NCBI GenBank assembly: GCA_021163905.1
Contig: JAGGTG010000089.1
Span: 1-5,790, forward strand
Source of the DNA: Candidatus Aerophobota bacterium
GTDB lineage: Bacteria; Aerophobota; Aerophobia; Aerophobales; B3-G15
Direction: 5' to 3'
DNA length: 5,790 nt
The position numbers and the translations under genes were made by a program. Below, piece after piece: positions 1 through 5,790 of this stretch; position 1 is the first letter of the stretch, and every line of letters starts with the position of its first letter. Under the pieces are notes generated by a model. The model was not told the origin of the DNA and did not search any database. It was given only the letters and a program-made list of their open reading frames with translations.

Positions 1-18
1 GTATAATTATATCTAAAA

Positions 19-1008
19 TTAAAATAAATGACAGGCTACCTGATGGTCCTTTTCTAACAGTTGCAAAGGAGGTTTTGAACTCCTGCATTTTTCCATAGCA
101 AAATTACATCGGGGATGAAATTTACAGCCAGAAGGTGGGTTAATGGAACTTGGAACCTCTCCTTTTAACTGAATGTCCTCTCTTTTTCTTTTAGGATTGG
201 GAACAGGTATAGCTGAAAGTAAAGCTTTGGTGTATGGATGTAAAGGAGTGGAGAATATCTGTTCTTTTCTTCCTATCTCAACGATCTCTCCCAAATACAT
301 AATACCTATCCAATCCGAGATGTATTTAGCTACCGCTAAGTCGTGGGTTATAAAAATGTAGGTTAAGTTTTTCTCATCCTTTAACGTAAGCATTAGCTCG
401 AGTATCTTTGCTCTCAAAGAAACATCAATCATTGAGATAGGCTCATCAGCTACAACTAATTCTGGATTTAATATCATTGCACGTCCTATTGCGATTCTCT
501 GTCTTTGTCCACCACTTAACTCAAAAGGGTAAACACCATAGAATTTTTTAGCCGGTTCCAGACCTACCTTTTCCAGCATTTCAAAAACAATTTTCTTTTT
601 TTTCTCCCCTGTAGCTATTCCGTGAATTTCAAGGGGATCTCCCATAGCCTCACCTATTCTCATTTTGGGATTAAGCGAGGCGTAAGGGTTCTGAAATATT
701 ATCTGTGCATACTTTCTGAATTCTCTTAAGCTCTCCCCCTTTAAAGAAGTAACATCCTTTCCCTTGAAGAAGATCTTTCCCCCTGTAGGATCAATAAGAC
801 GTACAATTAGTCTTCCAGTAGTCGTTTTCCCACATCCGCTTTCTCCCACCAGAGAAAAAACCTCTCCCTTTTTCACCTGGAAGCTTATTTCATTAACTGC
901 CTGCACATACTCGATTTTTTTAGAAAATAACCTCTCCAGAAAACTCTTTTGTACTGGAAAGTATTTTTTTAAATTAACAACTTTAAGTTCAACTTCTCTT
1001 TTCATCAT
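19..1008 (-). CDS. dppF: Peptide-type ABC importer ATP-binding subunit, DppF/OppF-like
   Basis: This is one of the two cytoplasmic ATPases that power the importer. Numbered from the ATG at 1008 (329 aa) it shows Walker A GESGCGKT at about 55-62, Q-loop Gln 106, signature LSGGQ at 164-168, Walker B LVVADE at 184-189 and switch His 222. The C-terminal oligopeptide-transporter extension carries four cysteines spaced C-x5-C-x6-C-x17-C (about 295-326), the pattern that binds an iron-sulfur cluster in some DppD/DppF proteins. After Walker B it reads PISMID rather than the commoner PTSALD. The start is uncertain. ATG 1008, or the adjacent ATG 1005, fits the usual family N-terminus and overlaps dppD by about 20 nt, but has no clear Shine-Dalgarno. 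A TTG at 1047 would add 13 residues and has AAAGGAG 10 nt upstream, inside a small palindrome. The gene ends with TAA 18 nt from the window edge. The family call is very secure; the substrate is not known. Confidence 0.95.
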   Translation of the reverse strand: MMKREVELKVVNLKKYFPVQKSFLERLFSKKIEYVQAVNEISFQVKKGEVFSLVGESGCGKTTTGRLIVRLIDPTGGKIFFKGKDVTSLKGESLREFRKYAQIIFQNPYASLNPKMRIGEAMGDPLEIHGIATGEKKKKIVFEMLEKVGLEPAKKFYGVYPFELSGGQRQRIAIGRAMILNPELVVADEPISMIDVSLRAKILELMLTLKDEKNLTYIFITHDLAVAKYISDWIGIMYLGEIVEIGRKEQIFSTPLHPYTKALLSAIPVPNPKRKREDIQLKGEVPSSINPPSGCKFHPRCNFAMEKCRSSKPPLQLLEKDHQVACHLF

Positions 1009-1957
1009 ATCTGAAGCATTTAACCATATAATCTGGTTTAACCTCAATTAAAGGAGGCTCCTTTTCCCTGCATAAATCCTTAGCGTATGGACAGCGAGGA
1101 TAAAATCTACATCCCTTAGGAGGATTAACAAGATCCGGAGGCATACCAGGAATATAACTTAGCTTTTGATCAGATAATTGAACATTGGGTACTGAATTTA
1201 AGAGTGCTTCTGAATAGGGATGAAGATGTTCCTCAAAAAAAGCATCTGCTGGTGCAAATTCAACTATTTGACCAGCATACATTAGGGCAATTTTATCGGC
1301 AATTTCTGAAACCAAACTGATGTCATGTGAGATAAAGATCATCCCCATATTGTATGAAGCCTTTAGTTTTTTCATTAAATTTAATATCTGGAACTGAACT
1401 ATCACATCAAGAGAGGATGTGAATTCATCTGCTATTAGAAGATCGGGATTTAAAGCTATTGCCAGTGCTATTCCAACTCTTTGTCTCATTCCACCACTAA
1501 ATTGATGGGGGTAATCTTTGGCTCTCTCCGGTGGGATTCCAACCTCACCTAACAAAAGTGCGGCTTTCTCTTTAGCCTCTTCCTGTGTTACTTTTTGGTG
1601 GGTTTTTATTGTTTCAGTTAAGTGATCCTCTATCCTCATGAGGGGATTTAGCGAAGTCATTGGATCTTGAAAAACCATAGAAACCTGTTTTCCTCTGATC
1701 ATTCGCATTTTTTTATTATCTAATTTGGTAATATCTTTGCTATCAAATAGTATCTGCCCATCAACTATTTTTCCTGGTGATGGAACAAGCTTTAATATAG
1801 AAAGACCCAGAGTGGATTTTCCCGATCCTGATTCTCCAACTAACCCCACGGTTTCCCCTTTCCTCATAGAAAAATTAACTCCATCAACTGCTTTAACCAC
1901 CCCTTCTCTTAAATAGTAGTAGACCTTTAAATTTTTAATCCGGAGAAGAGCCTCCAA
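989..1957 (-). CDS. dppD: Peptide-type ABC importer ATP-binding subunit, DppD/OppD-like
   Basis: This is the second ATPase of the importer, expected to pair with the F subunit under the two permeases. The 322 aa show Walker A GESGSGKS (41-48), Q-loop Gln 97 in VFQDP, signature FSGGM (153-157), Walker B LLIADE (173-178) and switch His 211. The C-terminal extension has the Pro-rich GMPPDLVNPP segment and four cysteines, C-x5-C-x6-C-x17-C, at 283, 289, 296 and 314. Length is normal. The motif after Walker B is ADEFTSSLD where the family nearly always has ADEPTTALD, so Phe 179 replaces a conserved proline. The start is a TTG, chosen because AAGGAG lies 6 nt upstream and because the N-terminus fits the family. 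Only 2 nt separate it from the dppC stop, and its 3' end overlaps the start of dppF, so translation is probably coupled. The family assignment is very secure. Confidence 0.96.
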   Translation of the reverse strand: MEALLRIKNLKVYYYLREGVVKAVDGVNFSMRKGETVGLVGESGSGKSTLGLSILKLVPSPGKIVDGQILFDSKDITKLDNKKMRMIRGKQVSMVFQDPMTSLNPLMRIEDHLTETIKTHQKVTQEEAKEKAALLLGEVGIPPERAKDYPHQFSGGMRQRVGIALAIALNPDLLIADEFTSSLDVIVQFQILNLMKKLKASYNMGMIFISHDISLVSEIADKIALMYAGQIVEFAPADAFFEEHLHPYSEALLNSVPNVQLSDQKLSYIPGMPPDLVNPPKGCRFYPRCPYAKDLCREKEPPLIEVKPDYMVKCFRYDEKRS

Positions 1958-1959
1958 CT

Positions 1960-2835
1960 TTATCTCCTTAACTCTGGGGTTAATATTTCATTTATTCCCT
2001 CTCCCAGTAAACTAAAGCCCAGAGTAAGTATTACAATCATAAGACCAGGAAATGTACTTGGCCACCATATTTTTGAAGCAAGGTAGGCATGTCCTGCCTT
2101 TAGGTCAAATCCCCAATCTGGAGTTGGAGCTGGGAGTCCAAGTCCAAGAAAACTTAAAGCTGCAAGTGTAAGTACAGCATCGGCTGCGTTAAGGGATAAC
2201 ACTATGGGAACAGAGGATATAACATTTGGGAAGATATATTTAAAAACTATGGTTCTATCCTTAGCACCTATAGCTCTTGCTGCTTCTACAAACAGACTTT
2301 CCTTCAAAGATAGAACTAATCCTCTTACCATCCTGAAGTAAGTTGGGGTATAAATAACAGCTATTGCTATGGCTGTATTTAGTATCCCGGGTCCTAACAT
2401 AGCTGATAAAACTATAGCTAAGATAAGACCAGGAAAGGAATATATTGCATCCATAACAAGTGAAAAAATGCTGTCAAATTTACCTCCAATATATCCTGAT
2501 AAAAGGCCCAGTAATACTCCAAAGGAAAGGGAAATGATAACTGCAAGAAAGGTAACAGAAATAGCCGTTCTGGCTCCAAATATAATTCTACTGAAAATGT
2601 CTCTCCCAAGACCATCTGTCCCCAAGATAAATCTTCCATTTGGTTCCTCGAGAATACCCCCCACTTTTTTAATTGGATTATAGGGAGCAATAAAAGGAGC
2701 GAAAATAGCCATTAAAATAATGGACAAAATTATTATAAATCCTATAAGGGCGAAATATTCGGTTCCCTTTCTCGGACAGATACTTTTAAGCTTAGATACA
2801 ATAAATTTAGAAGGTGAATACTTTATTTCTACCAT
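1960..2835 (-). CDS. dppC: Peptide-type ABC importer permease, DppC/OppC-like
   Basis: This is one of the two cytoplasmic-membrane subunits that form the transport channel. The 291 aa begin with a Lys-rich cytoplasmic tail, then a first membrane helix (about 28-50). Next comes the signature of the C-type permeases, LGTDGLGRD (71-79), followed by membrane segments near 93-115, 127-147, 150-168, 206-230 and 262-280. The EAA loop that docks on the ATPases is EAARAIGAKDRT at 184-195, followed by the usual FPNV. Length and topology are typical. The ATG has GAGG 4 nt upstream; that site overlaps the TGA stop of dppB, with 6 nt between the genes. The last codons before TAA (Leu-Arg-Arg) also supply the AAGGAG ribosome site of dppD, so the junction does double duty. 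No truncation or frameshift is seen. Confidence 0.96.
   Translation of the reverse strand: MVEIKYSPSKFIVSKLKSICPRKGTEYFALIGFIIILSIILMAIFAPFIAPYNPIKKVGGILEEPNGRFILGTDGLGRDIFSRIIFGARTAISVTFLAVIISLSFGVLLGLLSGYIGGKFDSIFSLVMDAIYSFPGLILAIVLSAMLGPGILNTAIAIAVIYTPTYFRMVRGLVLSLKESLFVEAARAIGAKDRTIVFKYIFPNVISSVPIVLSLNAADAVLTLAALSFLGLGLPAPTPDWGFDLKAGHAYLASKIWWPSTFPGLMIVILTLGFSLLGEGINEILTPELRR
1964..1969 (-). promoter_or_regulatory. Ribosome binding site that fixes the TTG start of dppD
   Basis: AAGGAG on the minus strand lies 6 nt upstream of TTG 1957 and is encoded by the final Leu-Arg-Arg codons of dppC. This spacing is the main reason for accepting TTG as the dppD start. Confidence 0.85.
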
Positions 2836-2841
2836 TTTTCC

Positions 2842-3852
2842 TCAGTATCTTATTCGGGGGTCTATGTAAGCATAGATAATGTCAACAAGAAGATTTACGG
2901 TAACTACTATTAGAGCAAAAAAGACAATAATTCCCTGGACTGTGGTAAAGTCTCGATAGGTTATTCTTTCAAATAAAAGAGTTCCCATTCCAGGCCAGGA
3001 AAATGTTATCTCGGTTAGCACTGCTCCTACAAGCAAAAGTGCAAATTGCAGACCCATCATTGTAAGTATAGGAATAAATGCATTTTTCAGGCCATGTTTG
3101 TAAATAACAGCTCTTTCAGACAGTCCTCTTGCTCTGGCAGCTTTTATAAAATCCTTTTCCAGAGTTTCCATTAGGTGAGTTCGGGTAAGGCGGGTGTAAA
3201 TTCCCGATAGATAAACCCCAAGAGTTACAGAAGGTAAAATTAAGTGTTTGATAGCACTAACAAGGCTATCGAAGTTTAGAGTAAGTAGGCTATCCAGAAC
3301 GTAAAGTCCGGTAATGCTCTTAGGTTCCATAAGGGTTCCTATTCTTCCTCCGATTGGCAACAGGCCAAGATAAACTCCAAATAAAAGCTGTAGCATTATT
3401 CCAATCCAGGGAATGAAAAGCCCATAGGTGATAATACCGTATAATCGAAAAGTATGATCAAGGAATCTGTTACGGTGAGTAGCGGCAACTGTTCCGGTAA
3501 ATATGCCAATGATTATACTTATGAGAAAGGCAGATATAGAAAGCTCCAGAGTTGCTGGAAAATGATCCCAAATTTCATTTACTACAGGTCTTTGTCCCCA
3601 TATCAGTGATCTTCCCAGATTTCCCCGCAGGAGCTGTCCGATGTAACCGAAAAATTGAAATATAATGGGCTTATTAAGTCCTAATTGCTGTTTTATTTGC
3701 TCTATTTGTTCCTGTGGCGCATGACCACCAAGTATAGCACTAACCGGGTCACCGGCTACCCTCATTATTAAAAACACTATACTGAGAAGAATAAAAATCA
3801 TAGGGATAGCCAGCAACACTCTTCTTACAATGTATACTTTCAGTGAGGCCAT
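2842..3852 (-). CDS. dppB: Peptide-type ABC importer permease, DppB/OppB-like
   Basis: This is the partner channel subunit of DppC in the cytoplasmic membrane. The 336 aa have a first helix at about 9-31, the family's GDP motif at 34-36, an extracytoplasmic stretch with the typical QLGLNKP (56-62) and FPATLELS (98-105), and further membrane segments near 103-125, 138-163, 203-217, 261-283 and 305-328. The EAA docking loop is KAARARGLSERA (237-248). WPGMG at 286-290 and the ending DPRIRY are also family hallmarks. ATG 3852 is the only sensible start: the reading frame meets a TAA 9-11 nt upstream and the first helix begins at once. No ribosome site is well placed. The nearest, GGAGG, is 19 nt away in the 3' arm of a hairpin. 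This gene follows the binding-protein gene after a 91-bp gap holding two hairpins. Confidence 0.96.
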   Translation of the reverse strand: MASLKVYIVRRVLLAIPMIFILLSIVFLIMRVAGDPVSAILGGHAPQEQIEQIKQQLGLNKPIIFQFFGYIGQLLRGNLGRSLIWGQRPVVNEIWDHFPATLELSISAFLISIIIGIFTGTVAATHRNRFLDHTFRLYGIITYGLFIPWIGIMLQLLFGVYLGLLPIGGRIGTLMEPKSITGLYVLDSLLTLNFDSLVSAIKHLILPSVTLGVYLSGIYTRLTRTHLMETLEKDFIKAARARGLSERAVIYKHGLKNAFIPILTMMGLQFALLLVGAVLTEITFSWPGMGTLLFERITYRDFTTVQGIIVFFALIVVTVNLLVDIIYAYIDPRIRY

Positions 3853-3871
3853 TTTTACAACTTAAAGTAAA

Positions 3872-3898
3872 CCTCCCCTTCCTTTCTGGAAGGGGAGG
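3872..3898 (-). promoter_or_regulatory. Intergenic GC-rich hairpin upstream of dppB
   Basis: A perfect 11-bp inverted repeat (CCTCCCCTTCC / GGAAGGGGAGG) with a 5-nt loop lies between the binding-protein and dppB genes. Read in the direction of transcription it is followed by TTTACTTT, a poor U-tract, so it could be a weak terminator, a barrier to 3' exonucleases that protects the upstream mRNA, or a fold that hides a ribosome site. Its 3' arm contains the only GGAGG upstream of dppB. The repeat is seen directly; its function is inferred. Confidence 0.8.
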
Positions 3899-3909
3899 AA
3901 GCTAAGATC

Positions 3910-3949
3910 AAAAAATAAGAAGCTGCCGCATAGAGATAGCTTCTTATTT
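3910..3949 (-). terminator. Intrinsic-type terminator at the end of the binding-protein gene
   Basis: A perfect 12-bp inverted repeat (AAATAAGAAGCT / AGCTTCTTATTT) with a 13-nt loop is followed on the minus strand by a run of six T. Three of these belong to the stem and three extend past it. The 5' arm starts in the last Lys codon and contains the TAA stop of the binding-protein gene, so the signal sits right at the end of translation. The stem is AT-rich, so termination is likely partial. That would leave some read-through into dppB, as is common after binding-protein genes. Confidence 0.75.
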
Positions 3950-5500
3950 CCGATATATAAGGTAATACCTGAGTAACATAACGGGATCTAAAATTACACC
4001 TTCTATATTGGGTTGAGTAGCGGCGGTCAGTATTCCCTGGAAAAGAGGTATCACCGGTGCTTCTTTGGCCATTAGCTTTTGTACTTTTTTGTAAAGCTCG
4101 GTTCGATTTTTTATTTCAATTTCGGTTCTGGCTTTATCAAGAAGATTATCCATTGTGGGATTACTGTAAAAAACACCCATATCCGGTGACCATTTGGAGT
4201 GGAGGAAAACAGTGGTATAATCATCTGGATCTATGTAATCTGGATACCAGCCAAGAAGGAAAATAGGCATAGTTCCTGCAGTTATATATTTAGCAGCATA
4301 TGTAGCCCACTCAGCACTCTTAAGAGTTACCTTTATCAGCCCTGTTTCCTCAAGACTCTCTTTTATTATGGCTGCTACATCAGCCTCCAGATCTCCATAG
4401 TGGGTAGGAGTATACCATAACTCAATTTCAAAGGGATTTTCTTTGCTATATCCTGCCTCAGTTAGAAGTTTTTTTGCCAGTTCCAGGTTACGCTCACCGT
4501 ACTCCTGTTTAAAGGCATCTATATGGCTCCACATTCCCATAGGAACCATACTGTAAAGAGGTTTAACCGTGCCTTTATAAGCTTCCCTGCATATTCTATC
4601 TCTATCTATAGCAGCAGCAACAGCCTCTCTTAAGCGGACATCATCAAAGGGTGGTTTGTTACATCTGCAGATAATATAACGAATATAGGGGCCTGGAACT
4701 TCCAGAATTTTTTGTTTTCCCTTACTCTTTAAACTCTTTATATCTATAGGTCTTAAACTCTTCCAGGCAACATCAATCTCTCCAGTCTCCAGTGCCAGTC
4801 TCATCGTAGCAGCATTCTTGTAAAATTTTACTACAAAAAGTTTTGATTTGGGCTGAGGGCCATAGTAATCCGGGTTAGCCTCCAGGACAAGCTCTACATC
4901 TCTAACCCATTTTTTAATTTTATAAGGTCCATAGTGCCCTACCGTAGGCTCTGCAACTTTATCTGCAGGGTAAGACTTAGAGCTTACCGGAATGTAAGGT
5001 GTGGTGGTAACTAAAGAAGGGAAAAAAGAAACCGGTTTTTTTAATACAAATTTTACGGTATAGTTATCCACAACTTCTACCCTTTTAACAAATGCTGAGA
5101 CCAGCCAGGAAGGATCGAGCTTTAACCTCATGACTCGATCTATAGACCATTTAACTGCTGCAGCATTTAGCGGCTGTCCATCGGTGAATTTTAGACCCTC
5201 TCGCAGTTTAAAGGTATACTCAAATCCATCGGAGCTAACCTTGTAAGACTTTGCAATTCCTGGCATCAATTCAGTTGTACCTGGTTTGTATTTTAGCAGT
5301 CCTTCTCCAATGTTGTGGAATACCTCCCAGGTGTAAAAATCGTAAGTTTTTGCCGGATCAAGAACTGTGATCTTGTCAGTAGTGCCCAGTACTATAGGTT
5401 TTGTCTTGGAAGCAGAAGCCGTTGCTGGTGTAAGATAAAGAGCAACTAAAGGTAAGATGACCAAAATTACCTTAAAAATCCCCATTCTCCTTGCCTTCAT
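3944..5500 (-). CDS. dppA: Extracytoplasmic solute-binding protein, family 5 (peptide/nickel type)
   Basis: This protein captures the substrate outside the cytoplasmic membrane and delivers it to DppBC. The 518 aa start with a Sec signal peptide: basic residues (KARR, K10), hydrophobic VILVILPLVALYL, and probable cleavage after ATASA (about residue 30). No lipobox cysteine is present, so the mature protein should be soluble rather than lipid-anchored. Family-5 landmarks follow in order: GLLKYKPGTTELMPGIAKSY (68-87), FKLREGLKFTDGQP (97-110), GPYKIKKW (191-198), ALETGEIDVAW (236-246), PPFDDVRLREAVAAAIDRD (283-301) and GWYPDYIDPDDY (417-428). Length is normal. ATG 5500 has GGAGG 6 nt upstream and a strong promoter before it. 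A terminator-like hairpin overlaps the stop codon. Peptide binding is the default guess; close relatives in thermophiles bind oligosaccharides, so the substrate and the dppA name are provisional. Confidence 0.93.
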   Translation of the reverse strand: MKARRMGIFKVILVILPLVALYLTPATASASKTKPIVLGTTDKITVLDPAKTYDFYTWEVFHNIGEGLLKYKPGTTELMPGIAKSYKVSSDGFEYTFKLREGLKFTDGQPLNAAAVKWSIDRVMRLKLDPSWLVSAFVKRVEVVDNYTVKFVLKKPVSFFPSLVTTTPYIPVSSKSYPADKVAEPTVGHYGPYKIKKWVRDVELVLEANPDYYGPQPKSKLFVVKFYKNAATMRLALETGEIDVAWKSLRPIDIKSLKSKGKQKILEVPGPYIRYIICRCNKPPFDDVRLREAVAAAIDRDRICREAYKGTVKPLYSMVPMGMWSHIDAFKQEYGERNLELAKKLLTEAGYSKENPFEIELWYTPTHYGDLEADVAAIIKESLEETGLIKVTLKSAEWATYAAKYITAGTMPIFLLGWYPDYIDPDDYTTVFLHSKWSPDMGVFYSNPTMDNLLDKARTEIEIKNRTELYKKVQKLMAKEAPVIPLFQGILTAATQPNIEGVILDPVMLLRYYLIYRK

Positions 5501-5504
5501 TCTG

Positions 5505-5512
5505 CACCTCCC
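5505..5512 (-). promoter_or_regulatory. Ribosome binding site of the binding-protein gene
   Basis: The minus strand reads GGGAGGTG, an excellent match to the anti-Shine-Dalgarno sequence, with 6 nt between GGAGG and ATG 5500. It is the best-formed ribosome site in the window and sits before the gene expected to be needed in the largest amount. Confidence 0.9.
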
Positions 5513-5538
5513 ATGATAATTAAATTGATATCAGGTGA

Positions 5539-5567
5539 ATTTTAACAGTTCCCAAATCTATTGTCAA
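5539..5567 (-). promoter_or_regulatory. Sigma-70-type promoter of the importer operon
   Basis: The minus strand has TTGACA (5567-5562), a 17-nt spacer and TAAAAT (5544-5539), matching the sigma-70 consensus at 11 of 12 positions with optimal spacing. A TG one base before the -10 box makes it an extended -10 promoter. The stretch just upstream (5568-5593) is very A-rich and could act as an UP element. Transcription should begin near 5532-5531, giving a leader of about 30 nt, too short for a riboswitch. An 8-bp palindrome TGATATCA (5533-5526) covers the predicted start site. The -35 box overlaps the stop codon of the upstream gene. Confidence 0.88.
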
Positions 5568-5790
5568 GTTTTATTTTCAGTTTTTGTTTTAGGAATGTAA
5601 TTACGCTGAATTTTTATATTTTCTATCTTTTCCGGAATGTAGTAAAATTCCATTTTAACAAGCACTGCAGTGTAGGTTTCTCTATATAAGAAGGTAATCA
5701 GACTTTCACATTGGTAACCGTTTTCAATTTTGGATAGAATTTTTGTTTCTACTATTATCTTCCAGCTTTTCTCATAATCTGTTAAAAGAT
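5564..5790 (-). CDS. 3' end of an unidentified protein gene, cut by the window edge
   Basis: An open frame enters from the right edge (first full codon at 5788) and runs 74 codons to a TGA at 5566-5564, followed two codons later by a TAG. I do not recognise the protein. The visible C-terminal part is rich in Lys, Glu, Ile and Tyr. It alternates polar and hydrophobic residues in a way that suggests beta strands (for example ESLITFLYRETYTAVLVKMEFYY at about residues 28-50), and ends in a polar, lysine-rich tail after YIPKTK. There is no membrane segment and no clear catalytic motif. The frame has the amino-acid make-up expected of this AT-rich genome, and the other two frames on this strand are closed early, which supports it as a real gene. 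It lies on the same strand as the importer, 63 nt upstream, with no terminator between them, so read-through into the operon is possible. Confidence 0.68.
   Translation of the reverse strand, partial: LLTDYEKSWKIIVETKILSKIENGYQCESLITFLYRETYTAVLVKMEFYYIPEKIENIKIQRNYIPKTKTENKT

Noticed and set aside
1..30. TATAAT at 2-7 on the plus strand as a possible promoter
   Set aside because: No matching -35 box can be seen at the window edge, and the first plus-strand ATG (28-30) opens only a very short frame.
596..603. Run of eight A (minus strand) in the Lys-rich segment of dppF, a possible slippage or frameshift site
   Set aside because: The frame is intact through the run and the Lys codons fit the AT-rich genome. 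No alternative product or stimulatory structure is evident.
173..1051. Plus-strand open frames at 173-361 and 764-1051
   Set aside because: They lie opposite dppF, whose protein matches its family along the whole length. Their translations look like antisense of the ATPase motifs and have no supporting ribosome sites.
1725..1916. Plus-strand open frame opposite dppD
   Set aside because: It is antisense to the Walker A and N-terminal region of DppD, and its composition shows no independent coding signal.
2369..2690. Open frames on both strands inside dppC (2369-2683 plus, 2418-2690 minus)
   Set aside because: Both are alternative-frame shadows of a well-conserved permease gene and resemble no known protein.
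4057..4420. Two plus-strand frames opposite the binding-protein gene
   Set aside because: They are antisense to the conserved GWYPDYIDPDDY region and have no recognisable domain or start signals.
19..5500. The importer as a novel system
   Set aside because: Gene order, lengths and motifs are those of a standard peptide-type ABC importer. Only its regulatory details and a few motif variants are unusual.

Overview
The window is almost entirely one complete ABC importer operon of the dipeptide/oligopeptide (Dpp/Opp, peptide/nickel) family. All genes are on the minus strand in the canonical order: substrate-binding protein (5500-3944), permease B (3852-2842), permease C (2835-1960), ATPase D (1957-989) and ATPase F (about 1008-19). 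Upstream, running off the right edge, is the 3' end of an unidentified gene on the same strand (5790-5564). Nothing here is a mobile element, CRISPR array, tRNA or rRNA. I see no previously undescribed system; the points worth a second look are in the expression signals.

The host looks like an AT-rich bacterium (roughly 40% G+C by eye). It has a near-consensus sigma-70 promoter, Shine-Dalgarno sites, a TTG start and an intrinsic-type terminator. The binding protein has a cleavable Sec signal peptide and no lipobox cysteine, so the mature protein should be soluble. That suggests a periplasm and therefore a two-membrane envelope. The Lys/Glu-rich proteins and some motif variants recall thermophilic or deep-branching lineages, but I cannot name a taxon.

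Layout, in transcription order (right to left): (1) the 3' end of an unknown gene, whose TGA stop lies inside the -35 box of the next promoter; (2) promoter TTGACA-17 bp-TAAAAT with a TGn extension, a leader of about 30 nt and a strong Shine-Dalgarno site; (3) the binding-protein gene; (4) a 91-bp gap with two perfect hairpins, the first a terminator-like stem that begins in the last codons of the binding-protein gene and ends in a T run, the second a GC-rich stem just before permease B; (5) four tightly packed genes, with gaps of 6 and 2 nt and then an overlap of about 20 nt, ending 18 nt from the left edge.

The binding protein captures the solute outside the cytoplasmic membrane, B and C form the channel, and D and F are the two ATPase subunits. 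Both ATPases have all nucleotide-binding motifs and the C-terminal four-cysteine motif. The hairpins after the binding-protein gene fit a design that makes much more binding protein than membrane complex. Peptides are the default substrate prediction, but this family also imports oligosaccharides, nickel and other solutes, and the sequence does not settle which.
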